A stretch of 64,000 nucleotides of DNA, taken from assembly GCA_014529385.2 (NCBI GenBank), contig CM043944.1, positions 71,314,884 to 71,378,883 on the forward strand, given 5' to 3'. A program made the translations under genes and the position numbers. The stretch comes from Adiantum capillus-veneris (lineage: Eukaryota > Streptophyta > Polypodiopsida > Polypodiales > Pteridaceae). Below are positions 12,501 to 23,441 of this stretch, one piece after another (positions within the stretch are counted from its first letter, which is position 1; the number at the start of each line of letters is the position of its first letter). Under the pieces are notes generated by a model that saw only the letters and a program-made list of their open reading frames with translations, was not told where the DNA came from and searched no databases.

Positions 12501-12799
12501 ACTTTTGCAATAAGAGTCATAATTATAGTTAGATACAATATAATACAATTTTTGTCGATCGAGAATACAAAAATGGCCAGTTGAGGGAATAAATGATGAG
12601 CTGTGATTACAAAAACTGTAGCCCTTCATCCAAATAGACAGGGGTAAAGTGAGCAAAGTGTTCAACCCAAAGATGGAGTCAACTCATTGAGTAGTTTGTC
12701 TATGTCAGCACTTTCAGGCATAGGAGATGGGCCTAGAGGTCCTTGCTATGAAGAATCAGCCTGATCTAACAATGGACCTAGAGTTTTGCATACAATTGC

Positions 12800-13440
12800 A
12801 ACTTGGCTTGGGCCTCTGATAGCTCTATCTCAAGCTCAAGGATTCTGCCATGCAAAATATCAGGTGTCTCTCCTTGGCTTGCAAGATCTTGCCCTTGGCT
12901 TGACAATGCAACGAGTGTGTCTAATTCTTCAAGAAGTAGAAGTATGGGACATTTTCATGGAGGCATTGGATTATTGGCATGACTTGCAGTCACTTTCTCT
13001 GCAATCCGACCATGCCCAATGCCAGAGTTCTTGGGGAGTTCTGACCAATCCACACGTCTCCCAAGGATTTCGTGAACATAACATTGTTGTATAAAGACGT
13101 AGAGTGCCGTTTGATTGTTGTTTGGCATAACTTTCTCTACATGTATGAATCTTCGTAGCAACACTCGTGCGAGTCCTTTGTGCTGCAAATTTGATAGCTT
13201 TACAGGCGCTCATTCCTTGGCATTGCCGTTGGTTTGAAATAAATATTCATGCACAAAGTGGCTTGGACATAGTTTCCTACACTCCTTATTGCTGAGAGGT
13301 TCACCTTGCAATTCAGACTCATCCTCTTCGATCTGTGCAATAGCTTCAAGATCTTTCTCATGACCATAACGCTCTCTCTCCTCTTTGTAGATGGCATGTG
13401 CTTTGATGGCATGGTTAAGTTCTTCTTCCATATCTGTCAA
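12800..13440 (-). pseudogene. possible C-terminal part of the kinase relic or a separate eroded gene
   Basis: Two stretches in the same minus frame look protein-like. 13440-13210 is highly charged and probably helical (DMEEELNHAIKAHAIYKEER, then DLEAIAQIEEDESELQGE). 13188-12955 reads GLARVLLRRFIHVEKVMP and YVFIQQCYVHEILGRRVDW. A stop separates them near 13209. Further left, at about 12900-12800, is another helix-like segment with LELEIELSEAQAKLQ. I do not recognise a family. The position directly after the kinase C-lobe, on the same strand, suggests it may have been the tail of that protein. Confidence 0.35.
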
Positions 13441-13628
13441 TCAAGCAAGCATGTCATTATGAGAAATATTTGTCGCAAAGTTAACATGTTACCACTTTCA
13501 AATCTTCAAAGAAATAACAATAAAGAGACATAGTATTTATCACCATGTTGTTAGAAAGAGACAAGATAATTTGATCAATTATATAATTTAGAAGGGAAAC
13601 TAAAGAGGGCCATAAACAATTCATGACT

Positions 13629-15048
13629 TCAATCATCACTTGGTCGTATACCAAAAATCATGACAATGTCATAGCTCACTCTATGGGCACCGTTTAGACA
13701 TAGGGAAAGATCAAAAGCGTTAGGTCGTGCTACGGAATTGTTTTGCTTGCCACTCTCAAGGTTGGTAAGTACATTGCCTAAAAAATACCTTTTGTTCTGC
13801 TTTTGTGGCACTTCCATGCACTTCAAGAGACGTTTACAACAAGTATGGCACATGGAGTAAATATCCATGGCTTTATTCTAGGGAGGGGGATTAGTAGATA
13901 TGCATTCTGGGGCAGCCCATGGAAAATCTCTCTCACTCTACTTTCTAGTTTCTATTTGCAAGTTGTGGAGAGGAGGAAAGCATGCCATTGTGGGGGTCTT
14001 TGTACATGACCCCCAATCCACAATGCCTGCATAGACCCCCTTCTATCCAAAGTGAAGCATCATGTTGCGGGAGTGAAGATCATTGTGGAGAAAGTCGTAC
14101 GCATGTAGATACTTCAGGGTCTGAAGAAGAGCATTTATTATCTGCAAAATGTTATTTTGGAACAACTCTATTGTTTCTTCTGTGGTTACATAATCGCGAA
14201 TGGCAGGTTGATTGCCATCTGGAGTGTATTCTCTTATCCCAATGCTCTACATGGCCACCATTCCAAAAATGTGAAATGAGAATTGGATTCTCTATATGGT
14301 GGACCATGGCAAGTGGATAAATGATGTCGCAATGAGCGATGTCCAAAGATGTGGCTTGATGCTTGACCTGCTGATCCACTTTGGGTCCATGCAAGTGGAC
14401 TTAAAAGCTTTTCGCCGCATATATTAGCTCTTTAAAGGCAGGGTGCATGACACCTACACGTTTCATGCTTGCCCATCTCCCTTCTCCCAACTGTGGAGTA
14501 TGTATGTTGAAGAATGCAGTTTCTTGCAAAATATATAACACATGGGAGAGCGGAGACTGATCGAGTGTGAGAGTGGCACTATCAAGAGTCTCTACTCTAA
14601 CCGTAGTCTCTGGCTCTATAGTAGCATCAGAAGAGCTGCGTTCCACTCTCGTGTGCTTTGCTGCTCTTTCCAGCTTTCCCTTTCTCTTGAACTCAGTATA
14701 CAACTGTTGCACAAGTTGTATGCGAGTAGCTACACCTCGCAAAGTAATTATTTTAGGGTTTTTTAGATCCTAAAAAATCTTCACAATTTGTCCAATAGAC
14801 TGATTGACCATGTTCAATAATGAACCTGAGGTCATTAAAGATATATCAAATTCATTCCGGGGTGTAAATGTGTGTTGAATCTGCTCAAAGACAGACTTTG
14901 ATAAAGCATCTGTGAACTCGTAATATTGTTCTAGAGCCGAGGGGTTTAGGCAATGACGAAGCTCAAGCTTTGACATGCGATGAAAGTGACGTATTATCAT
15001 TTCGAAGATAAATTTTTGGTGATGTTTTGCCAGCTTAATATCCACCAT
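13629..15048 (-). pseudogene. protein kinase-like gene, decayed, non-RD type
   Basis: Read leftwards, most kinase landmarks appear in order. An N-terminal segment (15048-14775) precedes LGEGRWASMKRV near 14480 (glycine-rich loop) and IYAAKSF near 14405 (VAIK-like lysine). AMVHHIENPILISHFWNGG near 14320 looks like beta4, beta5 and hinge. The frame then shifts once. LHNDLHSRNMMLHF near 14075 is the catalytic loop with HND instead of HRD, and YAGIVDWG near 14015 stands for DFG. WAAPEC near 13915 is the APE motif, and MDIYSM near 13865 is subdomain IX. In-frame stops lie near 14770, 14403, 14045, 13938 and 13878. There is no intron between domains, which suits a single-exon gene or retrocopy. The substrate cannot be inferred. 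Confidence 0.7.
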
Positions 15049-15420
15049 ATCTGCAAGATATAATTTTATAACATAAATGTTCTCAGAGAAGAGGAAAAAC
15101 TATCAAATTCCTGCTAGGTTTGTTAAACCAGATTTCATACACGATTTGACTTAATTCATAGCAAACAACGATATATTGTGATTGCAATACATACATTGTA
15201 CAATAGAGAGGAGAATACACAAAGAGAGAAATGGAGAGAGGTGAACACGCCCAAGAGTGTGAGGTACGCTCATCACAAGAACTAGACCTTGTTATGTGTG
15301 CTACATAATACATGTAAACGATCAGAGCGTGAATGTGAACAACCCATCTGGTGTGAGGTACACTCAACACAAGTCCTGGACGTTGTTGTAATGTTGATTG
15401 ATACTTTAATCAATCTAAAC

Positions 15421-15803
15421 TCTGATGAAGTGTGTGGAACGCACAACACAACCATCAATGAACAATTTAAAAATCTCGGATTGTGATCAAACATCGTACA
15501 TATTTACATCCAAGACAACACCAATTCATCTACTCATAAGTGGCGTATCTACGGATCAAAAAATATAAGGCATGTCATGCTAAGATGAAGAGGACTTAGG
15601 TATGCATCTCTTCACTCTTAGGTAGACAAACGTATCCCTCATATTTCTATGTATTAATAATAATGATGTGACTTAATCCAATCTCTGATGAAGTGTGTGG
15701 AACTCACAACACAAACATCAGCGGACAACTTAGCAATCTCAGATGCAAGCCAAATATCGTATGTATTTACATCCAAGACAACACCAAGTCATCTAGTGAT
15801 GAA
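15421..15803. repeat. diverged direct repeat, about 120 bp, 263 bp apart
   Basis: The sequence from 15421 (tctgatgaagtgtgtggaac) recurs from 15684 with scattered changes. Both copies continue through a shared catccaagacaacacca stretch to about 15540 and 15803. Part of a longer GTG/CAC-rich leader-like region from 15240 to 15950. Confidence 0.85.
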
Positions 15804-16010
15804 CAATGACATGTCTTTGGAGTTCGAAACACGAGAGTAACCAGTGTGTCACACGAAGATGAAGAGGGCATAAACCATGTATCCCTCCACTCTCTATTTT
15901 TAGGAACAAGAACTCTTGTGTGTATGTGAAACAAACGATAATTTGAGTTGATCTAAAATTGAGCAACCTTTAGGCCACTATGGAGTGAGATGTGTAGCAT
16001 CATGCCTACT

Positions 16011-16265
16011 GCACACCACGAGTCAACCACTAAACCATAAACTCAGCCCTGTGGTGAGAGATAGACAACTGCACCACACGAGTGAGAATCTAAGTCTGTC
16101 CTAAAACCCTTCTCTGCAGTGAGCCAAGTGGCTGCACAGCACGAGAAAAGTGAAAAATTTCAACACACTTCTGTAGTGAGTCGGATGGCTACACACCACG
16201 AAGTGGCCTATAACCTGCAAGCCAGCTCTGTAGTGAGAGTAAAACAACTGCACCACACAAGTCTA
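16011..16265. repeat. degenerate tandem repeat, about 60-bp period, five copies
   Basis: The phrase gcaccacacgagt or a variant begins at about 16011, 16071, 16133, 16191 and 16250. Between copies lies a variable part that includes ctctgtagtgag. The period is 58-62 bp. Probably a minisatellite in the leader or LTR of an old retrotransposon. Confidence 0.75.
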
Positions 16266-17071
16266 GCACAACACACAAAAACAAGTTAGAAAAAGAGCAA
16301 TACAAGTTGAAAATTTTACCTCAAGCTCTGGCAGTCCCAAAATATTCCTCAAACTTTGGCAATCTCAAGCTTTGTCTATCTCAACAATCTCCTGAAGCTC
16401 TACAACTGCTTTTGATCGAAACCCGGTGACTATACAGGATTTCAACGTATAATAACGTTATATACGTATAATTATTTTGGCACGAGCGTATAAATGCAAT
16501 GCAGGAACACAACATACACGTATGACGTCGAAGGGTGATTTTGGCAGCAAATTTGAACTTTTGACATCATACCCATCTTCTGCATGTTGTGTTGAGTCCA
16601 TACAACAAATTTCATATCATTTGGGCTTATAGGTTGAAAACTAAGAGGATTTTACTCTTTTAAGGGATTTCCTTGTCAAAAGTGATGATTTTGTGCATTT
16701 TTTATTTACAAAACTTGTTGTGAGCAAATATTCTTATTCTACACATCAAGGGGCATCTATGGTAGAAACTGAATTGAATTTTGACCACTTGGACATCATA
16801 CGTGCATGATGTCCTAGAGGCCAGATCTGAGTTCAAAAGTAACATATGAGTGCACCCTTGTGATCCACAAAATTTAGAAAGCATATAGGCCAAATCTCAT
16901 TGAATTTGAAGCATTTTTGAGCTTGCAAGACCACGACACATCTACGCAAAGTAAAGTCTTGAATTGATCATAACTTGCACTAAAAGTGGTCAACTTCAAT
17001 TCTGAAACTTGTTGTGATTTGTTAGTATAGTGAGAAACCTCTCGAGTGAATTTCACTTCAAACTGACTAGG

Positions 17072-17097
17072 TAGACATCATACATGTATGATGTCTA
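17072..17097. repeat. 26-bp perfect palindrome
   Basis: Perfect inverted repeat with no loop; the core is ATCATACATGTATGAT. The outer arms are TAGAC and GTCTA. Confidence 0.95.
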
Positions 17098-17202
17098 ATG
17101 GGCACTTGTAGGGACCAAAATTGATATTTAAGCTTACCAAGGTGTTAAGCACCACAAGACAAGCTTATAGATCAAATTTGGGCCAATTCTAAGCACATAG
17201 AA

Positions 17203-17218
17203 ATCATACGCGTATGAT
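17203..17218. repeat. 16-bp perfect palindrome
   Basis: ATCATACGCGTATGAT, perfect. It shares the core of the 17497 copy but lacks the outer left arm (aaatc instead of gacatc). Confidence 0.95.
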
Positions 17219-17496
17219 GTCTCAAGGCCATGTCTCAAGGCCAGTTCTGACAGTCCAATTGCACTTTTGACCACATAGGGGGTTCGGAAATGATGTGTTA
17301 AGCTTTCTTGCAAAATTTCATCTCATTTGGAAACATACTTTTGCATTTAAAGATATTTTTGCAGATACAAAAAGGTAAAGGAGAAAAAGTAGTGATTTTG
17401 AGCAATTTTGACATCCAAAATATGTTGTGATCACATATTCTTGATGTATGCATCAAGGAGTACCTTGGGTAGAAGCATAAGTGAAAACTGAGCCAA

Positions 17497-17522
17497 AAGA
17501 CATCATACGCGTATGATGTCTT
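17497..17522. repeat. 26-bp perfect palindrome
   Basis: Core ATCATACGCGTATGAT with outer arms AAGAC and GTCTT, all pairing. Compare the copy at 17072, where the outermost pair differs but still matches. Confidence 0.95.
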
Positions 17523-17686
17523 AGGGGCCAGATTTGGGTCAAATCAGACATCTAAGTATACCCTAGCATCCTATAGCATAAAAGAAGTCCCTAGCCAAAA
17601 TTTCACTGCATTTAGAGCTCATTTGGGCTAAAAAGTGCCAAAAGACATAAATTGGGCAAGATTTAGGCTGTATTGGCCATAACTTG

Positions 17687-17863
17687 TGTAAGACCTAGGG
17701 TAACTGAACATAGGATCCTCCTCCCTACCGCCCCTTATATAGGCCTATCTCCTAGCTCTTGCCCTAAGAAGATCCCCAGTCTGCACTAGTCTAGTCCAGG
17801 CCCTTGGCCTAGGTCCCTGACCCCCTAGGTTGGGCCTTGCCCCGTAGGACCCTTGTCCTGACA
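17687..17863 (-). repeat. 3' LTR of the 17.7-22.7 kb element
   Basis: On the plus strand it runs from TGTAAGACC to CTGACA. It contains a TATA-like ttatatagg shared with the other LTR. Confidence 0.95.
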
Positions 17864-17880
17864 TTACTCCCCCCCTAAGG
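17864..17880 (-). promoter_or_regulatory. polypurine tract
   Basis: Minus strand CCTTAGGGGGGGAGTAA lies directly before the 3' LTR start TGTCAGG. It primes plus-strand DNA synthesis. The preceding GAGGACGAAA on the minus strand is common at the end of plant gypsy pol genes. Confidence 0.85.
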
Positions 17881-18180
17881 AAGAGTTTTCGTCCTCGAAA
17901 ACACAAGTAGTAATATCTTCTTAAGAATACTGATGGTTTTTGTATTGACGTCCCATAAGTGAGCCAGTTGTCTGTATGACCAATAATTGGTGCAGTGAGG
18001 AGGTTCAATGAAACCAAGAGCAACATCTTGATTTTCAACATTGTTGTCCTTTTGCAACCACTTGGGTCTAAATGGTAGCTCCATTTATAACTCACTTGAG
18101 TACTGTAAAGGAGTAAGCACAACGAAGAGTCGTACAAAGGCATAACCAATTTTCAGATCTTCTGAAGGTACTGGAATAAT

Positions 18181-19086
18181 GCAACAAAACCTTGGCTTAA
18201 CTTTCCATGTAGTTGTGAGCCCGATTTCCTACTCGCTTGAGTATCTTGAAAAGTTCATAGATAGGGAGTGTCCTCGTGTTAGAATTCTGAATAGTTTGGA
18301 ACACAAAGAACTACATGTTCGTCCCTAATGAAGGTTACTTGCCAACATACTTTGTCAGCACACATGGTAAGTCCTTGACGTATGAAAGTATTGACACAAT
18401 CTCCAACCCCACCACAGCAGGTGTTCAAAGTCAAAAACCGTACTTAAGCAAATTCTAGAATAGGGAGAAAATCATCTATTCAGAAATGCGTTGTGCTAAT
18501 GTATGCTCTTAGCAGATCCTTTAGCACAAGATTACTCTTTGTAATCTGCCTATCCCCTTGGATAACTGACAGTACTGAGGTGTGTTTTCCTCACAGTTTA
18601 CTGACAGTTGTCCCAGATGATTGGTAAACGGGGAATCACAGTAGTGTATAACATTGGTGAGGAATCAACAATGTCCGAAATAACCATCGTGGTTAACTTG
18701 AAAAAATCCACAAACGCCCAAACGAAGCCATGACCAAACCAGCACCTAGGGACTTTGTCGTGACACATAATTGAAATAATGGTGCCAATGTCAGTCCAGA
18801 GACTCATATTCTCCACATGTGGAATATGTCTCATGTAAGGATGTGTAAAAAAGAACATCCTTCAAGTACAAGATGTACTTGTGTGTGGAGGTAACTGCAA
18901 ACACTCTACGACGGGAGTGAGAGGGACTCTCATTAGCCTTGCTCCACACTGGCTAAACCAAACTCCTTGAGTTCCTAGACCATGTGTATCCCATGTGACA
19001 ACATGTGCCAAATTGAATCCTACAAATGGATTCATAACAGCATAATGTACATTGGACATTACCGCCCAAAATACGTGTTTCGACAT
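18181..19086 (-). pseudogene. gypsy integrase remnant
   Basis: Heavily broken. On the minus strand near 18720, PRCWFGHGFVWAFVDFFKLTT aligns by eye with the GHD..WV.VDRLTK segment of gypsy integrases and with the relic at 54437-55000. Near 18560, STVSYPRG*ADYKE stands where STAYHPQTDGQTE is expected. Near 18250, RTLPIYELFKILKRVGNRA resembles the integrase C-terminal part. Many stops and shifts. The segment 19086-18862 is open but not recognised. Confidence 0.6.
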
Positions 19087-22070
19087 GCCCTTGGCATGGC
19101 CCTGAAATATTCAAGCATATTTAAACGTCTTGAAAAACCCAAGTAATGCATACTAAAAACTGGAATAACACCAAATCAATAGATGCGTACCAGGAGATTG
19201 CACTGAATGTTCACTTATCCGTATTCAAAGACAGAGGAGCACGTCTCCCACCTGTGAAAAAACCAAGCAACATTGCAGTGGAAACCCTGGGTGTTGCCTT
19301 CGCAATCCAAACCCATTGGGTAGAATCTGTGTAGGCAACTCCTTGGTAAGACCCTTTGTAGAAACTGCTCAACTAGCAGTTAACGGTAACCCATAGTCAA
19401 CCATGTACAAAATGATTGGAATCAACTTGAAAAGTGTGTCCGTGTGCTACCGCGTTTGGTATATTGCAAAATTCTTTCCTTGAAAGTATAACTGGGAGAG
19501 ATCAACTGTGATCCTCAATGCAGATCAAACTGTGATCCTTAATGCCTATGGGGTGATGTAACAATCACCCACCGGGTCTTACCCCAGAACAGTATGTCCA
19601 TAGACACTTGTAGTGCTATAGAGAGAGTAAGATATCCTCCAAACTGACAAGACTCGTGCTCATCCATTAACGTCAAGATATTCAATGTGTACTCCACTGG
19701 GAAAATATGTTCGATCCTAAGAACAATAACCCAAGGAATGGCAGTAGTTGGATCTTACCCAAGATCTGCCAATGGCTCTTAGCCAGCGTGTGTGGCTCAT
19801 AGCCTTTATGAAAAGTAGTGTTCAATCGACAAAACGATGAAGACTAATGTAGAGGGTGTCTTGCCCAATTTCTAGTTGAGAGTTAGAGCACCTTGGCTCA
19901 TGCTGACTCCCAAACAAAACATGTTTCAAAAACTGCTTAGAAAGTTTTCATTATGCATGGAGAGAAATAAGAAAGAGAGAGAGAAAGCATTGGGCTTAGT
20001 AACTTTCCTTAAGTGATGAATTTGTATATGTGTGTCCAATCTGTGTGCTTCGATGCATCTTATGCCTGACTTGCAGCTTATCTTATAAGCATGCAACAAT
20101 CTTGCATGTGAATGCTCTCATCGAGAGAGGGAACAGAAAACACAAGCCCCAATTTGACCCACTTACCATGTATGGGGTCGTGACTTTACTTAATATGGAA
20201 TTTTGCCTGTGAAATAAGTCCTAGATGTAGGTTCCATTAAGTGGTATTGTGCGATAACAGAGTGCCTGGTGTGATAGCGGAAGCGTAATCTTTGAAGCAG
20301 TGGAATTCATGCCACCTGGTTAGCATGCCTTGCATACAGATTTTTAAGCCCTTGGCGAGAATGATTGCCTCAAACGTGAGAACCAAAACCCTAATTGCCG
20401 TGCACTGTTTAGATTGGTAGGGATTCTGTGAGTGTATGCCCTATTTTGGTAGTTCCTTGAAGCCTTGCTTCATATACAATTGCCAAAGCACTTTGTTGTG
20501 CACAATGACAGTGATTGCCAAGTAAGGTGTAAACACGGAAAAACAAGAAAAACTTAAGCTTGGCTAACTTGGTCGTTGTTGCTACAACCAATTGTCATGA
20601 AATTTGGAAGAAAAACTCATTCCAAAACGGCCCATAGCCATATCTGCACAGATGCCCTCGTATATCCTATACAGTTGTTTGGTACATAATGAAATAACCT
20701 GCAATATGAAATAACCTGCAAAACACATTGCCTATTCTTCCCAATTTTGTATGCTCATAGCATATGCCAAACATGTCCAGCTTATATACAAGATCTATAA
20801 GTTGAAGACTTGCTTCACATAATTATTTATGGAGTTCGTAAGAGCTCATAGCTAACGGATATTCAGACTAACAGACCAATGTCGTATAGCAAAAGAAAGT
20901 TGACCTTGTCGATCAATTTCAATTGTAATTAGCCAGTACTATGGGGGCAAGCATCTTCTGACAGATTCTAGAAACAGTGACGAGGAGTCAGCCATGCCCA
21001 ACAACTTGCCTCGTGCATCTAGTCAAGCAATAGGATGTGCCAATCTCCTTGAGATTCCAAAACAGTGGAAAGTTGTTATACTTTTGCAGCAAAATTGAAC
21101 CGCCGAGAAGTCGTGCTTCTGAGCCAAGTGGTTGGGAGTCAAGCCGTGCTTGATTCGAGTTTACAAGCTTATCTTTGGGCTTTTACCAGCAATGTATGCA
21201 ACAAAATTCAGATAACTGTCACAAGCCATGCTTGTGCTTGGAGTGCAGAAGATGCACTTTCTCTAATGCATGTAGAGATATGCAATAGAGATGCTCTGTC
21301 CTCTGATGCATGCGAGAGATATGCAATAGAGGTAATACTTTCTCTATCTGAAGAATACGCTTCTTAAGCAATGCACAGCCTTGCTGTTACAGAATCAAGT
21401 TGTACTTGCGTAAGGAAAAATGATGCAACGAATATTAACCATTAAAAAACATCATAACCATGTCATATTCAAGCCATGCTTGATGCTGGTCGTCAACATA
21501 ATCACTTGTCTCTAGGCAATCAAAGTTTTCTAAACCCATACCTTGCTGGGTGTAGATGCCTTGGAAAACCCATACGTGCACGCCAGTATGAGAACCACAC
21601 GATTGGCACCAGCCGTACGTCGGACGGGATGCAACATGTGCTTGAGGAAAATAACAAAGAAAATTGAAATTTTATTGCTTACCGCATAAATGCTCGAATG
21701 CAACTTTCGTTGGCGACCGCATGTCGGAGATATTCAAACTTGTGTGATCATGCGAGTCTCCAACATGACTGAAATCGTTTGCCGTTGCAGAAAAAAGTAG
21801 TGCCAACCCTTATCAACCGAACACAACCCGCCTAATTTCCAAGACAGGCCGTGCATGCCGGATCATGCTGATGATCGACATTGTCGGGCTTGTCATGCTT
21901 GCACTCCCTCCTCCACGCAATTTCCATAGCCCCTCGATGCTTGCCCATGACAGTGAACATGCAGGCCTTCGATGGGAGGGCAGCCGTGGGACGGCCCTCT
22001 AGGGGGTGCCCATGGGTGCCCAAACGGCCGTGGCCAAAAGATTTTTTTTAAAAATAAAGAAAAAAATACC
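19087..22070. other. element interior without recognisable genes
   Basis: No domain found on either strand. Near 21255-21345 an irregular direct repeat of atgcatg(t/c)(a/g)gagatatgcaatagag occurs twice about 37 bp apart. The stretch 21830-22500 is GC-richer, with a 151-codon minus frame (22071-22526) that is Arg/Gly-rich and runs through the CA repeat. I do not call it a gene. Confidence 0.5.
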
Positions 22071-22372
22071 TCAACGATGGTGGCAGAGTAAACGACTACG
22101 CAGAGGGAAGAAATTGACAGAGCGCATGGTGTGATGCCTTCGGGGCTGTAGCCCTATGACGTGAACATCGTAGCTCGGCCTCACGCACCTTTCAAGACCA
22201 CCCTTGCGGTGTTTGGCGTTGGTCAAAAAACCATCTCCCCTCGCTTCAAGAGGCTCTGCACACGCTTCTTGGGTCTTGGCCCAGCCTTCCCCGCCTATCA
22301 AGGGCGCTTCTCCACCGTCGAGAATAGCATGAGCATGCAAAAAGCATGCAAAGGAAGGTCCACGACCCGAGG

Positions 22373-22373
<1 letters not shown>

Positions 22374-22414
<41 letters not shown>
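22374..22414. repeat. (CA)n microsatellite, about 20 units
   Basis: Pure CA run 110 bp inside the 5' LTR of the minus-strand element, followed by GA-rich DNA. Confidence 0.97.
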
Positions 22415-22417
<3 letters not shown>

Positions 22418-22513
22418 AATCAGAGAAAGAGAGAGAGAAAGCATGACAGCGTGCAAGGTTTCCTCTTCCTCCGCGAGGCTTCCTCCTCCTCCATAGCTCC
22501 TCCCTCCCCCTGA

Positions 22514-22525
22514 GCTCTGATACCA
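22514..22525 (-). promoter_or_regulatory. primer binding site, tRNA-iMet type
   Basis: Exact TGGTATCAGAGC on the minus strand, one base from the 5' LTR end. Confidence 0.95.
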
Positions 22526-22526
22526 A

Positions 22527-22703
22527 TGTAAGACCTAGGGTAACTGAACATAGGATCCTCCTCCCTACCGCCCCTTATATAGGCCTAGCTACTAGCTCTT
22601 GCCCTAAGCGGATCCCCAATCCGCACTAGTCCAGTCCAGGCCCTTGGCCTAGGTCCCTGACCCCCTAGGTTAAGCCTTGCCCCGTAGGACCCTGGTCCTG
22701 ACA
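22527..22703 (-). repeat. 5' LTR of the 17.7-22.7 kb element
   Basis: Same length as the left LTR and about 94% identical, with the same TG...CA-type ends. Confidence 0.95.
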
Positions 22704-22708
22704 ACTTG

Positions 22709-23117
22709 CACAAAAAGTGTTCAAATTGAATTTTGAAAGTTGCTAAGAGTTGCTTGAATGATAAGGATCCAATGGGACAAAACTCACTTCATTTTTCCAC
22801 AAAAGACATCATATGCTTATGATGTCTCAAGTGATAAATTAAAGGTCAAAAGCTACATCTAATCTCACATAAGTGTTTTCCACCACAAAATAAGCCTAGA
22901 GACCAAGTTTCATTCAATTTGGATCACTTTTGGCTTAGTAAACCTTCCCGGGAAGTTGTAGACAACAACGAAACAAAAAAAAGGACTAATAGACTGGCCT
23001 AAAAGTGTCAGAATCACAAACTAAGACTTGGAGTGATTAGAGTACATCAAAGAGAGTCTACAATTGAAGTTTGGAGCAATTTTGAGTCAGGAGACAACAT
23101 ACGCGTATGAAGTCTCC
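22709..23117. repeat. palindrome-bearing leader repeat, right part
   Basis: Continues the 16.5-17.7 kb repeat. Dyads lie at 22804-22827 (10-bp arms AGACATCATA/TATGATGTCT around TGCT) and at 23090-23117 (core CATACGCGTATG, two mismatched pairs, then matching outer arms GGAGAC/GTCTCC). Confidence 0.85.
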
Positions 23118-23441
23118 GGGCACAGATTTGTTGTTTTAGCCATAACTTGAGCTACCGATATCAGATTCAAAGAAAATTTACCAAAATGAATCTCTAGAGT
23201 AGCTTTTCAAGATTCAATGTCAACCTTGAACAACAATTAAAGACCCTATGGGTCATTCATTGTTGGCCAGCATCCCAAAATTCATCCAAAAGTTAGGGGT
23301 GTCTAAAACTAAAAATTTGGTAGAATTGTGAGAAAATGGTCACGGTTTTGGACATAGTTTCAACTTTTTCCTAACCAAAGCACTTGAACATTTTGGAATA
23401 AGCCTTCTTACATCAAGCTAGAGCTGTTAAGCCCAGAGATC

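Larger units (their letters stand above)
16500..17681. repeat. palindrome-bearing leader repeat, left part
   Basis: Diverged copies of a long unit that mentions phrases such as cataacttgcac and aaagtggtcaa, each centred on a short inverted repeat of the catcatacg...cgtatgatg type. Dyads lie at 16511-16529 (partial), 16791-16814, 17072-17097, 17203-17218 and 17497-17522. The series resumes at 22709 after an inserted gypsy-type element, and gag of a plus-strand gypsy remnant starts near 23442, so this is probably that element's leader or LTR. Confidence 0.75.
17687..22703 (-). mobile_element. complete but decayed short-LTR gypsy-type element
   Basis: A 5,017-bp insertion with 177-bp LTRs at both ends, a PBS inside the right LTR and a PPT inside the left LTR. 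The 5-bp target duplication ACTTG is at 17682-17686 and 22704-22708. Orientation from PBS and PPT is minus. Ten of 177 LTR positions differ by eye (about 94% identity). Removing the element plus one ACTTG restores the sequence cataacttgcac, which also occurs at about 16975, so the insertion into an older repeat is well supported. The only coding relic I recognise is an integrase at 18181-19086; gag, RT and RNase H were not recognised. Most of 19100-22000 has no readable domain. Confidence 0.93.

Noticed and set aside
12786-13094. Plus-strand open frame over the kinase tail region
   Set aside because: The minus strand has the better protein-like composition here and continues the kinase relic; the plus frame has no motif.
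22514-22525. tRNA gene fragment
   Set aside because: The match to the initiator tRNA is only the 12-base 3' complement used as a PBS, and it occurs at LTR edges; no cloverleaf surrounds it. The same holds for 3042, 50824 and 62961.
22071-22526. 151-codon Arg/Gly/Cys-rich minus frame next to the 5' LTR
   Set aside because: It runs through the CA repeat and the PBS and has no motif. Possible as a decayed gag start but unsupported.
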